Below are positions 5,860 through 12,770 of a stretch of DNA of 15,235 bases, in pieces. This DNA comes from Oscillospiraceae bacterium (GTDB lineage Bacteria; Bacillota_A; Clostridia; Oscillospirales; Oscillospiraceae). Position 1 is the stretch's first letter. Each line of letters begins with the position of its first letter. A model generated the notes under the pieces. That model was not told where the DNA came from. It did not search any database and saw only the letters and a list, made by a program, of their open reading frames with translations. Both the position numbers and the translations under genes were made by a program. Location: positions 1-15,235 of the forward strand of contig JAFXAV010000006.1 of assembly GCA_017516785.1 (NCBI GenBank). The letters run 5' to 3'.

Positions 5860-6699
5860 TCAGCCACGCACCTTTCTGAAGCCGAAAGTCACGGCAAAAA
5901 TAGCAGTCAGGCAGAGGGAAATTGCCGCACCTGCGCTGCAGCCCCAGTAATAGGAAGCGGTGAGACCTGCAATGCCTGCGCCCAGGGCGAAGAGAATGGA
6001 GTAGAGGTGATACTGCCGAAGATTCTTTGCCACATTTCGGGCAGAAGCAGCAGGCAGAACCAGAAGAGAGTTCAGAATCAGAAGACCCACACTGGAAATT
6101 GCCAGGGTGACCACCACAGCGATGGCGGTGGTGAAGATGGTCTGGGAGGTCTTTACAGGGATACCACGGGAGGAGGCCAGGGTGGGGTAAATGTTGGTCA
6201 GGGTCAGCCGGTTGGAGCAAAAGAACCAGAACACCACCACGGCAATCAGTACCAGAGCCAGCATGCCGATGTCAGCAGGGGAGACGGAGAGGATATCACC
6301 GATGAGGTACTTATTGTATTTGGTGAAGCTGCCACCGCCCATGGTGGCGATGAAAATGCCCAGGGCAACAGCGGCGCTGGAGAAAACGCCGATGAGGGTA
6401 TCTGCCGCCTGATTGGAGCGGCTGCGGACATAGCTGAACAGAAGGGCAAAGACCACGCTGAAAATCACAGCCATCCAGGTGGGTGCCGCCACGCCGCAGA
6501 TGCAGCCGATGGCGATGCCGGTGAAGGCGGAGTGACCCAGAGCATCGGAGAAGAAGCTCATCCGTCCTGTGACAATCATAGTGGAGAGCAGACCGAAGAG
6601 GGGAGCCATCAGCAAAATTGCAAGCAGGGCGTTTTTCATGAAGTCCCAGCTGAGCATTTCAATGGGGAGAAGTTCGCAGATTGCGTACCAGATGCTCAT
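5860..6699 (-). CDS. znuB: Metal (zinc-type) ABC transporter permease
   Basis: The 279-residue protein has eight or so hydrophobic helices and the ABC-3 permease layout. MTGRMSFF-like text near residue 43 (VTGRMSFFSDALGHSAFTGIA) includes the conserved S-D-A-L-G-H-S coupling region. LVLPAASARNVAKNL in the C-terminal third is also typical of ZnuB/MntB permeases. It forms the membrane channel for Zn2+ (or Mn2+) delivered by the lipoprotein encoded first in the operon. Its ATG overlaps the upstream ATPase stop (ATGA, 6696-6699), with AAAGGAGG as ribosome binding site. Metal choice is inferred from the binding protein. Confidence 0.9.
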   Translation of the reverse strand: MSIWYAICELLPIEMLSWDFMKNALLAILLMAPLFGLLSTMIVTGRMSFFSDALGHSAFTGIAIGCICGVAAPTWMAVIFSVVFALLFSYVRSRSNQAADTLIGVFSSAAVALGIFIATMGGGSFTKYNKYLIGDILSVSPADIGMLALVLIAVVVFWFFCSNRLTLTNIYPTLASSRGIPVKTSQTIFTTAIAVVVTLAISSVGLLILNSLLVLPAASARNVAKNLRQYHLYSILFALGAGIAGLTASYYWGCSAGAAISLCLTAIFAVTFGFRKVRG

Positions 6700-7451
6700 A
6701 CATGGCCTCCTTTCCGGTGGAAGACGGTACGGAATTCCTCGGAATCCAGCACCTCAGCGGGGGTGCCTTTTTTTAGCACCGCATGGTCTATAAGTACCAC
6801 CTTGTCGGCATACTGGTGGAGCATGCCGAAGTCATGGGTGGTCATCAGAATGGACAGGTCATAGATTTTGCGGATTTCGTCCAGCATGTCCATCAGGCCC
6901 GTCTGGCCTTCCACATCCACACCGGAGAGGGGTTCGTCCAGAATCAGAATATTGGGCAGAGGTTCCAAAGCCAGAGCCAGCAGCACCCGCTGCAGTTCAC
7001 CGCCGGAAAGAGTTCCCACCCGCTTGTCAACCAATTCTTCGCCGTGGACACGTTCCAGACACTCCATAACCTTGTCACGGGTTTCTCTGGAAAGACCCAG
7101 AAAAGCAGGCCGCTTGCTGAGACAGCAGGAGAAAAGGTCCGCTACAGTCACCGGGTCACCGGGATCAAAGGAGGGACTCTGGGGCACATAGCCGATGCGG
7201 GGCGGTTTGCGGTGGCGCATACCGGGAGCGGAGAAGGCGATAATGCCCTCGTATTCCCGCTGGCCAAGGATGGCCTTCAGGAGAGTGGATTTGCCTGCGC
7301 CGTTGGGGCCGATGAGGGCCATCATCTGGCCGCAGTGGATATGGAGATTAACGTCCTTCAGAATCTTGTCGCTGCCGATTTTGACGGACAGATCCTGAAT
7401 GCGAAGACAGCAGGAATCGTCACAGGAGCCGCCGTGTCTCAATTTTCTCAT
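6696..7451 (-). CDS. znuC: Metal (zinc-type) ABC transporter ATP-binding protein
   Basis: The 251-residue ATPase contains Walker A GPNGAGKST (residues 48-56), the Q-loop glutamine in GYVPQS (Q91), the signature LSGGELQR (148-155), Walker B ILILDEP (168-174) and the switch histidine in TTHDF (H206). It powers uptake through the ZnuB-type permease. An unusual N-terminus, RHGGSCDDSCC (residues 5-15), precedes the usual first strand and could bind metal; similar Cys-rich starts occur in some Gram-positive zinc ATPases, as I recall. The start overlaps the stop of znuA (7448-7451), with AAGGAGG upstream. Confidence 0.92.
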   Translation of the reverse strand: MRKLRHGGSCDDSCCLRIQDLSVKIGSDKILKDVNLHIHCGQMMALIGPNGAGKSTLLKAILGQREYEGIIAFSAPGMRHRKPPRIGYVPQSPSFDPGDPVTVADLFSCCLSKRPAFLGLSRETRDKVMECLERVHGEELVDKRVGTLSGGELQRVLLALALEPLPNILILDEPLSGVDVEGQTGLMDMLDEIRKIYDLSILMTTHDFGMLHQYADKVVLIDHAVLKKGTPAEVLDSEEFRTVFHRKGGHV

Positions 7452-8335
7452 CCCAAAGCCTCCTTCAGGGTATCGATGTTGCGGTACATGGCATCGAACC
7501 AGCTGTCGCCGGCCATGGCCATATCCAGGGTGTAAACGGATGCGCCGGTTTCCCGGGCGATGACGGAAGCGGCGGAGGTACTGCCGTTGGATTCTGTGAA
7601 GATAGCGGGCAGATTGTGATGCCGCACCTCAGTGATCAGGTGCTTCAGCTCCGCGGCGGAAGCTTCGCTGCCGGATTCTTCCTCCACAGCTTCCAGAATG
7701 TGCAGGTTATAGCAGGCAGCCAGATAGCCGAAGCCGTCATGGAAAGTGATCAGATCCCGGCAGGAAAGAATCTCCAGCTGAGTCTCGCCATAGATGCGAA
7801 GTTCCTCCAGTTCGGAAGACAGGGTCTTCAGATTGGCGGTGAAAATATCCGCATATTCGGGATACTGCGCCATCAGACCGTTGCAGATGTTGACCGCCAT
7901 GACGGATGCGTTGAAAGGGGATAGCCAGATGTGGCTGTCTACCTCATGGTGGTGCCCTTCATGGGACTCATCTTCATGGTCGTGGTCATGACTTTCCTCA
8001 CATTCGAGAATTCCGATATTTTCGGAAGCATCGATGGTTGCCTTATCAGCAAGAATATCCTCCATGAATTCTTCCAGTCCCGCGCCGTTGATGACCACAA
8101 TTTCCGCAGCTTCCGCGGCCCGAACCTGATCCACGTTCAGGGAATAGTCATGCAGACAGGAGACACTTTCGGTCACCAGCCGGGAAACGGTGATGCCGGT
8201 GCCTTCGCAGAGCCGGGATGTGAATTCGAAGACCGGCAGGGTGGTGGCAGCAACCTGAGCATATTCTTTCGGCGCACAGCCGAAAAGAGTGACCAGCAGT
8301 GTTGCAGCCAAGATAAAAAGTAGCATTCGCTTCAT
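7448..8335 (-). CDS. znuA: Zinc-type substrate-binding lipoprotein
   Basis: The 295-residue protein starts with a lipoprotein signal: KRM, a hydrophobic core, then lipobox LFGC with C20 as the lipidated residue. It belongs to the cluster A-I metal-binding proteins. Likely ligands are H62 (CLHDY), H135 (DSHIWLSP), H199 (TFHDGFGY) and D271. The loop at about 115-131 holds a run of His and acidic residues (SHDHDHEDESHEGHHHE), typical of zinc rather than manganese binders. ATG 8335 follows GAGGTAA; upstream in-frame codons would put the signal peptide internally. First gene of znuA-znuC-znuB-trmO, with four-base overlaps throughout the transporter genes. Confidence 0.92.
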   Translation of the reverse strand: MKRMLLFILAATLLVTLFGCAPKEYAQVAATTLPVFEFTSRLCEGTGITVSRLVTESVSCLHDYSLNVDQVRAAEAAEIVVINGAGLEEFMEDILADKATIDASENIGILECEESHDHDHEDESHEGHHHEVDSHIWLSPFNASVMAVNICNGLMAQYPEYADIFTANLKTLSSELEELRIYGETQLEILSCRDLITFHDGFGYLAACYNLHILEAVEEESGSEASAAELKHLITEVRHHNLPAIFTESNGSTSAASVIARETGASVYTLDMAMAGDSWFDAMYRNIDTLKEALG

Positions 8336-8361
8336 TGAGTTTACCTCAAAAACATAATTTC

Positions 8362-8398
8362 CTACTATAATAGTAGCACACCTGTCAAGCAACCGCAA
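8362..8398 (-). promoter_or_regulatory. znuA promoter with perfect palindrome
   Basis: On the minus strand, TTGCTT (8392-8387) with a 17-base spacer to TATAGT (8369-8364), or TTGCGG (8398-8393) with a 17-base spacer to TACTAT (8375-8370), could serve as promoter. Both -10 candidates lie in the perfect palindrome CTACTAT-N-ATAGTAG (8362-8376). That is a natural operator position for a metal-responsive repressor. It does not match the B. subtilis Zur or MntR boxes, or the AdcR box, that I know. Confidence 0.65.
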
Positions 8399-8400
8399 AG

Positions 8401-8433
8401 AAAAAGTGCCCGCTGAATCTCAGCAGGCACTTT
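8401..8433 (-). terminator. Terminator after the 8447 gene
   Basis: On the minus strand, AAAGTGCC-T-GCTGA pairs with TCAGC-G-GGCACTTT around a 3-base loop, with a U-G pair in mid-stem and a run of five Ts counting the stem end. It sits between the small gene's stop and the znuA promoter. Confidence 0.85.
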
Positions 8434-8446
8434 GGTATGTATCTGA

Positions 8447-8677
8447 TTAGTTGTTAGCCATCCAGTCCTTGACCTTGGTCTTGGCCAGGCGCAGAATGTC
8501 CTCTTCGGGGTAGGGAGAAGTCTCGCCGCCGCCGACATGCAGGAAATACAGGCCGCCGGGAGTCTGATACAGATCCTCCTCGTAACCGGCAGGATCGCCC
8601 AGCTGACCAACGATGTGACGCTGAATCAGGGTTGCGGTCTCGGTGTCGTATTCACGCTTAAAGATGATCTTCTTCAT
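8447..8677 (-). CDS. Small conserved-type hypothetical protein (YDTETA family)
   Basis: The 76-residue soluble protein begins MKKIIFKREYDTETATLIQR and contains DPAGYEEDLYQTPGGLYFLH (about residues 29-48) and SPYPEEDILRLAKTKVKDW near the end. I recall similar short proteins with Y-D-T-E-T-A and Y-Q-T-x-x-G-x-Y-F-L motifs, widespread in gut Clostridia and sometimes on mobile elements, but no function is known to me. ATG 8677 is preceded by AAAGGAGG about 10 bases upstream; the longer frame to 8809 runs across the promoter and is not credible. It is monocistronic, with promoter and terminator of its own. Confidence 0.8.
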   Translation of the reverse strand: MKKIIFKREYDTETATLIQRHIVGQLGDPAGYEEDLYQTPGGLYFLHVGGGETSPYPEEDILRLAKTKVKDWMANN

Positions 8678-8717
8678 TGGGATAAACCTCCTTTCAGATC
8701 GATGCTCAACGGGAGGT

Positions 8718-8745
8718 ATTATACACCTTTGCGTCAGGAAATCAA
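8718..8745 (-). promoter_or_regulatory. Promoter for the 8447 small gene
   Basis: On the minus strand, TTGATT (8745-8740), a 16-base spacer, and TATAAT (8723-8718). The predicted start is about 35 bases before the ATG. Confidence 0.65.
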
Positions 8746-8851
8746 GTAAAATTTCGGAAAATTCAAAACTATTTAAAAAAGTTTGGACGATGAAATGATT
8801 TTTGAGCAAGCTGTACCTGGGAAAAAGTATACAAACTGCACAAAATTTCTC

Positions 8852-9556
8852 TTAACCGTAGGGATCTCCGCCCTGATAGAAGCTGCCGCCCTGGCAGTAA
8901 ACGCCGGTGTAGGGATTGATAAATTCATCGTAAACAAGAGTCCATTCGTCGATGGTACCGGGGTAGAAAATATAGTATAGCTTATCGCAGTTGTCGAAGG
9001 CGTCCAGATCAATGTAACGGATTCTGTAGGGAATGGAGATGGCTTCCAGAGCGGTGCAGTCGTAGAAGGCAGCTTCGCCGATATAGCTGACGGAATCCGG
9101 GATATAGATACCCCGCAGAGCGATGCAGCCTTCAAAGGCAAAGTGTCCGATGGATTCCAGGGAATCGGGAAGATACACGGTGGTGATTTCTTCGCAGCCA
9201 GCAAAACAGCCGTCGGCCAGACGAAGCACAGGCTCGCTGTTGATTTCGGTAGGAACAGTAATCTCATTGCCGCCGATGTACAAAGTAGCATCAAAGGAAA
9301 GCTCCCCGTCACGAAGAGAGAACCAGGGCATATCAGCCTGAACGGATGTGCGGTTCCATCCGGCGGTGGCAAAGAAAATGCCGATGCCGATGGCGGACAA
9401 TACTATTAATATAAGGATGGGAACCCAGAGGGAACCTTTTTTCGTAGGGGGCGGTGCGACAGTCACGGATTCTGCATTCGGGTGCAGATCGGTGCCGCAG
9501 TACATACAAAAGCGCTGATCCTCCTCACAGGAAATGCCGCAGTTGGGACAGAACAT
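8852..9556 (-). CDS. Zinc-ribbon, single-helix membrane protein with BspA-type LRR domain
   Basis: The 234-residue protein has three parts. A zinc ribbon is at residues 3-21 (CPNCG and CMYCG). After a proline-rich linker comes one transmembrane helix at about 43-65 (VPILILIVLSAIGIGIFFAT). The C-terminal domain contains BspA-type leucine-rich repeats, for example VYLPDSLESIGHFAFEGC, IYIPDSVSYIGEAAFYDC and ISIPYRIRYIDLDAFDNC (about 127-190), with a repeat step near 23 residues. The ribbon should be cytoplasmic and the LRR part outside. BspA-like LRRs are found on surface proteins of host-associated bacteria and can bind matrix or other cells, but binding here is unknown. ATG 9556 follows GAGGTGA. 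It has its own promoter; no clear terminator is visible downstream. Confidence 0.85.
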   Translation of the reverse strand: MFCPNCGISCEEDQRFCMYCGTDLHPNAESVTVAPPPTKKGSLWVPILILIVLSAIGIGIFFATAGWNRTSVQADMPWFSLRDGELSFDATLYIGGNEITVPTEINSEPVLRLADGCFAGCEEITTVYLPDSLESIGHFAFEGCIALRGIYIPDSVSYIGEAAFYDCTALEAISIPYRIRYIDLDAFDNCDKLYYIFYPGTIDEWTLVYDEFINPYTGVYCQGGSFYQGGDPYG

Positions 9557-9578
9557 GGAATTCACCTCACATGGAATT

Positions 9579-9607
9579 ATGATATCACAGATTGAAAAAG
9601 GATGCAA
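9579..9607 (-). promoter_or_regulatory. Promoter for the LRR protein gene
   Basis: On the minus strand, TTGCAT (9607-9602), a 17-base spacer, and TATCAT (9584-9579), with TGA just before the -10. It is divergent from the GNAT promoter; the two -35 elements are only 2 bases apart. Confidence 0.65.
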
Positions 9608-9609
9608 CC

Positions 9610-9638
9610 TTGCGCTTTTTGGAAAAGAGTGCTATAAT
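9610..9638 (+). promoter_or_regulatory. Promoter for the 9660 GNAT gene
   Basis: TTGCGC (9610-9615), a 17-base spacer, and TATAAT (9633-9638) with a TGC extended -10. The predicted transcript start lies near 9645, leaving only a short leader. Confidence 0.75.
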
Positions 9639-9659
9639 TCATAATGAGGAGGGATTGGC

Positions 9660-10298
9660 ATGAAGGACTTTCCTGTTTTCACAACGGAATACGGCGTGGC
9701 TAGTCTGACTCTACGGGAAATCCCTTATCGCGGAGAAGCCTTTATTCTCATCCAGGATTCGCTTCAGCCGGAGGAATTGCTGAAAGAATGCATTTCCTTC
9801 TGCCGGGTTGTGGGGGCAGAGAAGATCTATGCCCGGGGACACGAGCATCTGAAGCAGTACCCTCTTCATTGTATCATCTATGAGATGCGCGCAGATGCGG
9901 CGGTGGATGAATCGAAGGTTGAAAGCCTCTGGCCCGTGACGGAAGAGACCATCGGCCCCTGGCGGGAGTTCATGAACGAAAAAATGCGTCCGGTGGATAA
10001 TTCCGGCACCCTGGAAAAAAAGGGCGAGCAGGAGATTCTGGACAGCGGCGGAGCCTACTTTGTTCACCGCAAGGGAGAACTTCTGGGCGCCGGATGGGTT
10101 GTGAATAACGAGATTCTTCTGGTTGCCTCCGCAAAACCCGGAATGGGCGAACGGGTGATGCACACCTTGATGTCTTTGCTCCCCGGAGACGAAATAAAGC
10201 TCACAGTGGTGTCCACAAATGATCGTGCCATCCGGCTTTATGAGAAGCTTGGTTTCCTGAAAACTGCAGAATCCCGCCGCTGGTACCGAGTTTTCTGA
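9660..10298 (+). CDS. GNAT-family N-acetyltransferase, two-part
   Basis: The 212-residue protein has a GNAT fold in its C-terminal half. VASAKPGMGERVMHTLM (about residues 151-167) matches the acetyl-CoA pyrophosphate loop, and NDRAIRLYEKLGF (about 187-199) is motif B. The N-terminal 90 residues look like a diverged GNAT half or cap and contain no clear motif. The substrate is unknown. ATG 9660 follows AGGAGG at 9647-9652 by about 7 bases. No terminator is obvious in the 70 bases before the next promoter. Confidence 0.8.
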   Translation: MKDFPVFTTEYGVASLTLREIPYRGEAFILIQDSLQPEELLKECISFCRVVGAEKIYARGHEHLKQYPLHCIIYEMRADAAVDESKVESLWPVTEETIGPWREFMNEKMRPVDNSGTLEKKGEQEILDSGGAYFVHRKGELLGAGWVVNNEILLVASAKPGMGERVMHTLMSLLPGDEIKLTVVSTNDRAIRLYEKLGFLKTAESRRWYRVF

Positions 10299-10367
10299 AG
10301 AAATAATCACACAACAAACAAAAAGTTAGATAACAAAAAATATTTTCATCATGTTCAGTAAAAATAC

Positions 10368-10396
10368 TTGACATGGACAATGTGCTGTGCTATAAT
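10368..10396 (+). promoter_or_regulatory. Full-consensus promoter of the ffh operon
   Basis: TTGACA (10368-10373), exactly 17 bases, TATAAT (10391-10396), plus TGC as an extended -10. This is the strongest promoter in the window. The predicted start is near 10403. Confidence 0.9.
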
Positions 10397-10405
10397 ACCC
10401 GAGCA

Positions 10406-10425
10406 GTCAAGGAATAAGGCTTGAC
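10406..10425 (+). promoter_or_regulatory. Short 5'-end hairpin beside the ylxM ribosome binding site
   Basis: GTCAAG (10406-10411) pairs with CTTGAC (10420-10425) around an 8-base loop. It starts within a few bases of the predicted transcription start and ends one or two bases before GGGGAGG (10427-10433). It could protect the 5' end or tune ribosome access. Confidence 0.45.
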
Positions 10426-10438
10426 AGGGGAGGAAATG

Positions 10439-10783
10439 ATGGACGCATTTGAACTGGTGCTGCTGCTGGATTATTACGGCGGCATGCTGACTGAGAAGCA
10501 GCGGAGCTGCTTTGACATGCGTTATAATCAGGACCTTTCACTGGGTGAGATCGCGGAAGAGCTGGGCGTCAGCCGCCAGGCAGTCTGCGACAACCTTTCC
10601 CGGACCGAAGCCCTGCTGCGTCGGATGGAAGAGAATATCGGATGTGTCAAACGGGATATGAAAACCCGCGCTGCTGCTCAGGAAATCTTGAGCGCCGCGT
10701 CCGTACTTGACACCTCTTCCGATCCGGCCGCCTCCGCGCTGGTTCAGCGTATTATAACCGCCGCACAGGAACTTGAGGAGTAA
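10439..10783 (+). CDS. ylxM: YlxM-like helix-turn-helix protein, SRP-associated
   Basis: The 114-residue protein matches the YlxM/p13 family: LLLDYYGGMLTEKQRSCFDM (residues 8-27), then DLSLGEIAEELGVSRQAVCD (32-51), a sigma-70 region-4-like helix-turn-helix. YlxM is encoded directly before ffh in many Bacillota and is reported to modulate SRP GTPase function. The C-terminal 40 residues are a predicted helix beyond the core. I prefer ATG 10439, which is 5 bases after GGGGAGG; ATG 10436 would be only 2 bases away, and the longer frame from TTG 10421 overlaps the ribosome binding site. The next gene starts 4 bases after the stop. Confidence 0.88.
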   Translation: MDAFELVLLLDYYGGMLTEKQRSCFDMRYNQDLSLGEIAEELGVSRQAVCDNLSRTEALLRRMEENIGCVKRDMKTRAAAQEILSAASVLDTSSDPAASALVQRIITAAQELEE

Positions 10784-10786
10784 GAT

Positions 10787-12139
10787 ATGGCATTTGAAGG
10801 TTTAACTGAAAAGATGTCTGCCACCTTCAAGAAGCTCCGCGGCAAGGGACGCCTGAAAGAGAGCGATGTGAAGGAGGCTATGCGTGAGATTCGCATGGCA
10901 CTGCTGGAAGCAGACGTGAGCTATAAGGTCTGCAAGGACTTTACCAAGCAGGTTACCGAGCGTTGCGTCGGTACCGATGTACTGGAATCTCTGACCCCTG
11001 CCCAGATGATCGTCAAGATTGTCAACGAGGAGCTGACAAAGCTCATGGGCAGCGACGCAAAACACATCACAATAAATCCCAACGGTCCTACGGTTGTCAT
11101 GCTGGTGGGCCTGCAGGGTGCAGGTAAGACTACCAACGGTTCTAAGCTGGCCGGCCTGATGAAGCGCCAGGGCAAGCATCCGCTGCTGGTCGCCTGTGAC
11201 ATCTACAGACCCGCTGCAATTCAGCAGCTGAAGGTCTGCGGTGAGAAGCTGGGTATTCCCGTGTTTGAGCGCGGTACCCAGAGCCCCATCGAAACTGCCA
11301 AGGAGGCAGTAACCTACGCCCGTCAGCACGGCCATGATATGGTGTTCCTTGACACCGCCGGCCGACTGCATGTGGACGAGGCTCTGATGGAAGAGCTGAA
11401 GAACATCAAGGCAACCGTGAAGCCCGATGAAATCATGCTGGTTGTGGACGCCATGACCGGTCAGGACGCAGTTAATGCGGCCAAGAGCTTCAACGAGTGG
11501 CTGGATATTGATTCCGTGATGCTCTCCAAGCTGGACGGCGACGCCAGAGGCGGCGCTGCCCTGTCCGTCCGGGCCATCACCGGCAAGCCCATCAAATTTG
11601 CCGGTATCGGCGAAAAGCTTGAGGATATTGAACCCTTCCATCCCGACCGGATGGCTTCCCGCATTCTCGGCATGGGTGATATCCTGACTCTCATCGAAAA
11701 GGCGGAAAAGGCATACGACGCCAAGAAGGCCGCTGAGATGGAGGAAAAGCTGAAGTCCAACCGTTTCACGCTTCAGGATTACTACGACCAGCTGGTGCAG
11801 CTGAAGAGCATGGGCTCCATGGAGGAGATCTTAGCTCAGATGCCCGGCGGCGCAAACCTGAAGGGCGTGAAAGTGGACGAGAAGGCCATGGCAAGAACCG
11901 AGGCCATCATCCTGTCCATGACGCCCAAGGAGCGTGAAAACCCCGGTATCATCGGTGCATCCCGCAAGAAGCGTATCGCTGCGGGCTCCGGTGTGAAGGT
12001 GGAGGATGTTAACCGACTGCTGAAATCCTTCGAGCAGATGCAGAAGCTGATCAAGCAGTTCTCCGGCCCCGGCGCGGGCCGTAAGATGAAGCGAATGAAG
12101 GGTCTCGGCGGCTTCGGCGGCGGATTCCCCGGCTTCTGA
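10787..12139 (+). CDS. ffh: Signal recognition particle protein Ffh
   Basis: Ffh (450 residues, normal length) binds 4.5S/6S RNA and signal peptides and delivers ribosomes to FtsY at the membrane. The N domain occupies about 1-85. The G domain shows GLQGAGKTT (108-116), DTAGR (189-193), DAMTGQDA (221-228) and SKLDGDARGGAALS (247-260); the family consensus often has T in place of the first S. The methionine-rich M domain follows from about 300, ending in KMKRMKGLGGFGGGFPGF, a glycine-rich tail common to Bacillota. The ribosome binding site GAGGAG lies at the 3' end of ylxM. No SRP RNA gene was seen nearby. Confidence 0.97.
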   Translation: MAFEGLTEKMSATFKKLRGKGRLKESDVKEAMREIRMALLEADVSYKVCKDFTKQVTERCVGTDVLESLTPAQMIVKIVNEELTKLMGSDAKHITINPNGPTVVMLVGLQGAGKTTNGSKLAGLMKRQGKHPLLVACDIYRPAAIQQLKVCGEKLGIPVFERGTQSPIETAKEAVTYARQHGHDMVFLDTAGRLHVDEALMEELKNIKATVKPDEIMLVVDAMTGQDAVNAAKSFNEWLDIDSVMLSKLDGDARGGAALSVRAITGKPIKFAGIGEKLEDIEPFHPDRMASRILGMGDILTLIEKAEKAYDAKKAAEMEEKLKSNRFTLQDYYDQLVQLKSMGSMEEILAQMPGGANLKGVKVDEKAMARTEAIILSMTPKERENPGIIGASRKKRIAAGSGVKVEDVNRLLKSFEQMQKLIKQFSGPGAGRKMKRMKGLGGFGGGFPGF

Positions 12140-12145
12140 TAAGTT

Positions 12146-12167
12146 TCGCTCGAAGCGATTTGCTTCG
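12146..12167 (+). promoter_or_regulatory. Alternative hairpins between ffh and rpsP
   Basis: TCGCT (12146-12150) can pair with AGCGA (12154-12158). Alternatively CGAAGC (12151-12156) can pair with GCTTCG (12162-12167). The two share bases and exclude each other. No T-run follows, so this is not a terminator. A processing or stability element is possible. The rest of the 78-base gap shows no convincing promoter. Confidence 0.4.
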
Positions 12168-12217
12168 CGATGATAGATTTTGGTTTATTGAAAGACTATT
12201 TATGGAGGTGAAATCCC

Positions 12218-12457
12218 ATGGTTAAGATCAGACTGAGAAGAATGGGTGCTAAGAAGGCTCCTTACTACCGTATTGTTGTTGCTGATTCCCGCTCTCCCCG
12301 CGACGGCCGTTGCATCGAAGAGATCGGCACTTACAACCCCCTGACCAATCCCGCCACCGTCACTGTTGACGTCGAGAAGGCACAGACTTGGATCAAGAAC
12401 GGCGCTCAGCCCACCGACACTGTCCGTGGCCTGCTGAAGACTGCTGGCGTGCTGTAA
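12218..12457 (+). CDS. rpsP: 30S ribosomal protein S16
   Basis: The 79-residue product is a standard S16: [20 protein letters not shown] at the start, then [20 protein letters not shown] (residues 22-41), and a C-terminal [17 protein letters not shown]16 stabilises the 5' domain of 16S rRNA during 30S assembly. A strong GGAGGTG precedes the ATG. The gene lies in the usual place between ffh and the KH-domain gene. Confidence 0.97.
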   Translation: MVKIRLRRMGAKKAPYYRIVVADSRSPRDGRCIEEIGTYNPLTNPATVTVDVEKAQTWIKNGAQPTDTVRGLLKTAGVL

Positions 12458-12482
12458 GAACCCCTGAAGGAGTTTAGCGCAA

Positions 12483-12713
12483 ATGAAAGAACTTTTGCTG
12501 TATATGGCAAAGAATCTGGTGGACGATCCTGAATCCGTCACCGTGACCGAAATCGATTCCGAGGACGGCAAGGTGCTGGAGCTGCGTGTTGCCGAAGGCG
12601 ACATGGGTAAGGTCATCGGACGCCAGGGTCGGATCGCCAAGGAGATCCGTACCATTGTTAAGACTGTTGCCCAGCGCACCGGCGAAAAGGTAACCGTCGA
12701 AATCATGGATTAA
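12483..12713 (+). CDS. khpA: KH-domain RNA-binding protein KhpA (YlqC)
   Basis: This 76-residue single KH domain has the RNA-binding loop IGRQGR (about residues 45-50) between its two helices. KhpA pairs with KhpB (Jag/EloR) in several Gram-positives and influences cell elongation and small-RNA binding; that role is established in streptococci and inferred here. AAGGAG lies about 10 bases upstream, 25 bases after rpsP. Position between rpsP and rimM is the common Bacillota arrangement. Confidence 0.93.
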   Translation: MKELLLYMAKNLVDDPESVTVTEIDSEDGKVLELRVAEGDMGKVIGRQGRIAKEIRTIVKTVAQRTGEKVTVEIMD

Positions 12714-12720
12714 TGGATTG

Positions 12721-12748
12721 TGCGTGGCGTGTTTACGTCACGCATTTT
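12721..12748 (+). terminator. Weak terminator or attenuator between khpA and rimM
   Basis: TGCGTGGCGT (12721-12730) pairs with ACGTCACGCA (12735-12744), a 10-bp stem with one G-U pair and a 4-base loop. Only four Ts follow before CC. It may reduce but not abolish read-through into rimM-trmD, for which no separate promoter is apparent. Confidence 0.55.
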
Positions 12749-12770
12749 CCGTTTATTAGGAGGATTTTTT

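Noticed and set aside
6007..7535. Two long plus-strand ORFs opposite the metal transporter genes
   Set aside because: Repetitive His/Gly/Gln-rich translations typical of reverse-complement shadows; the minus-strand genes carry ABC transporter motifs.
8678..8851. Possible small gene in the gap between the 8447 and 8852 genes
   Set aside because: The only open frames run across the promoter at 8718-8745 and lack ribosome binding sites; AT-rich spacer with no further structure seen.
10299..10435. SRP RNA gene upstream of ylxM-ffh
   Set aside because: The interval is AT-rich with a promoter and a short hairpin only; no GGAA-type tetraloop or long SRP RNA helix is seen.
10802..11641. Minus-strand ORF opposite ffh
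   Set aside because: Shadow of a highly conserved gene; no start signals.
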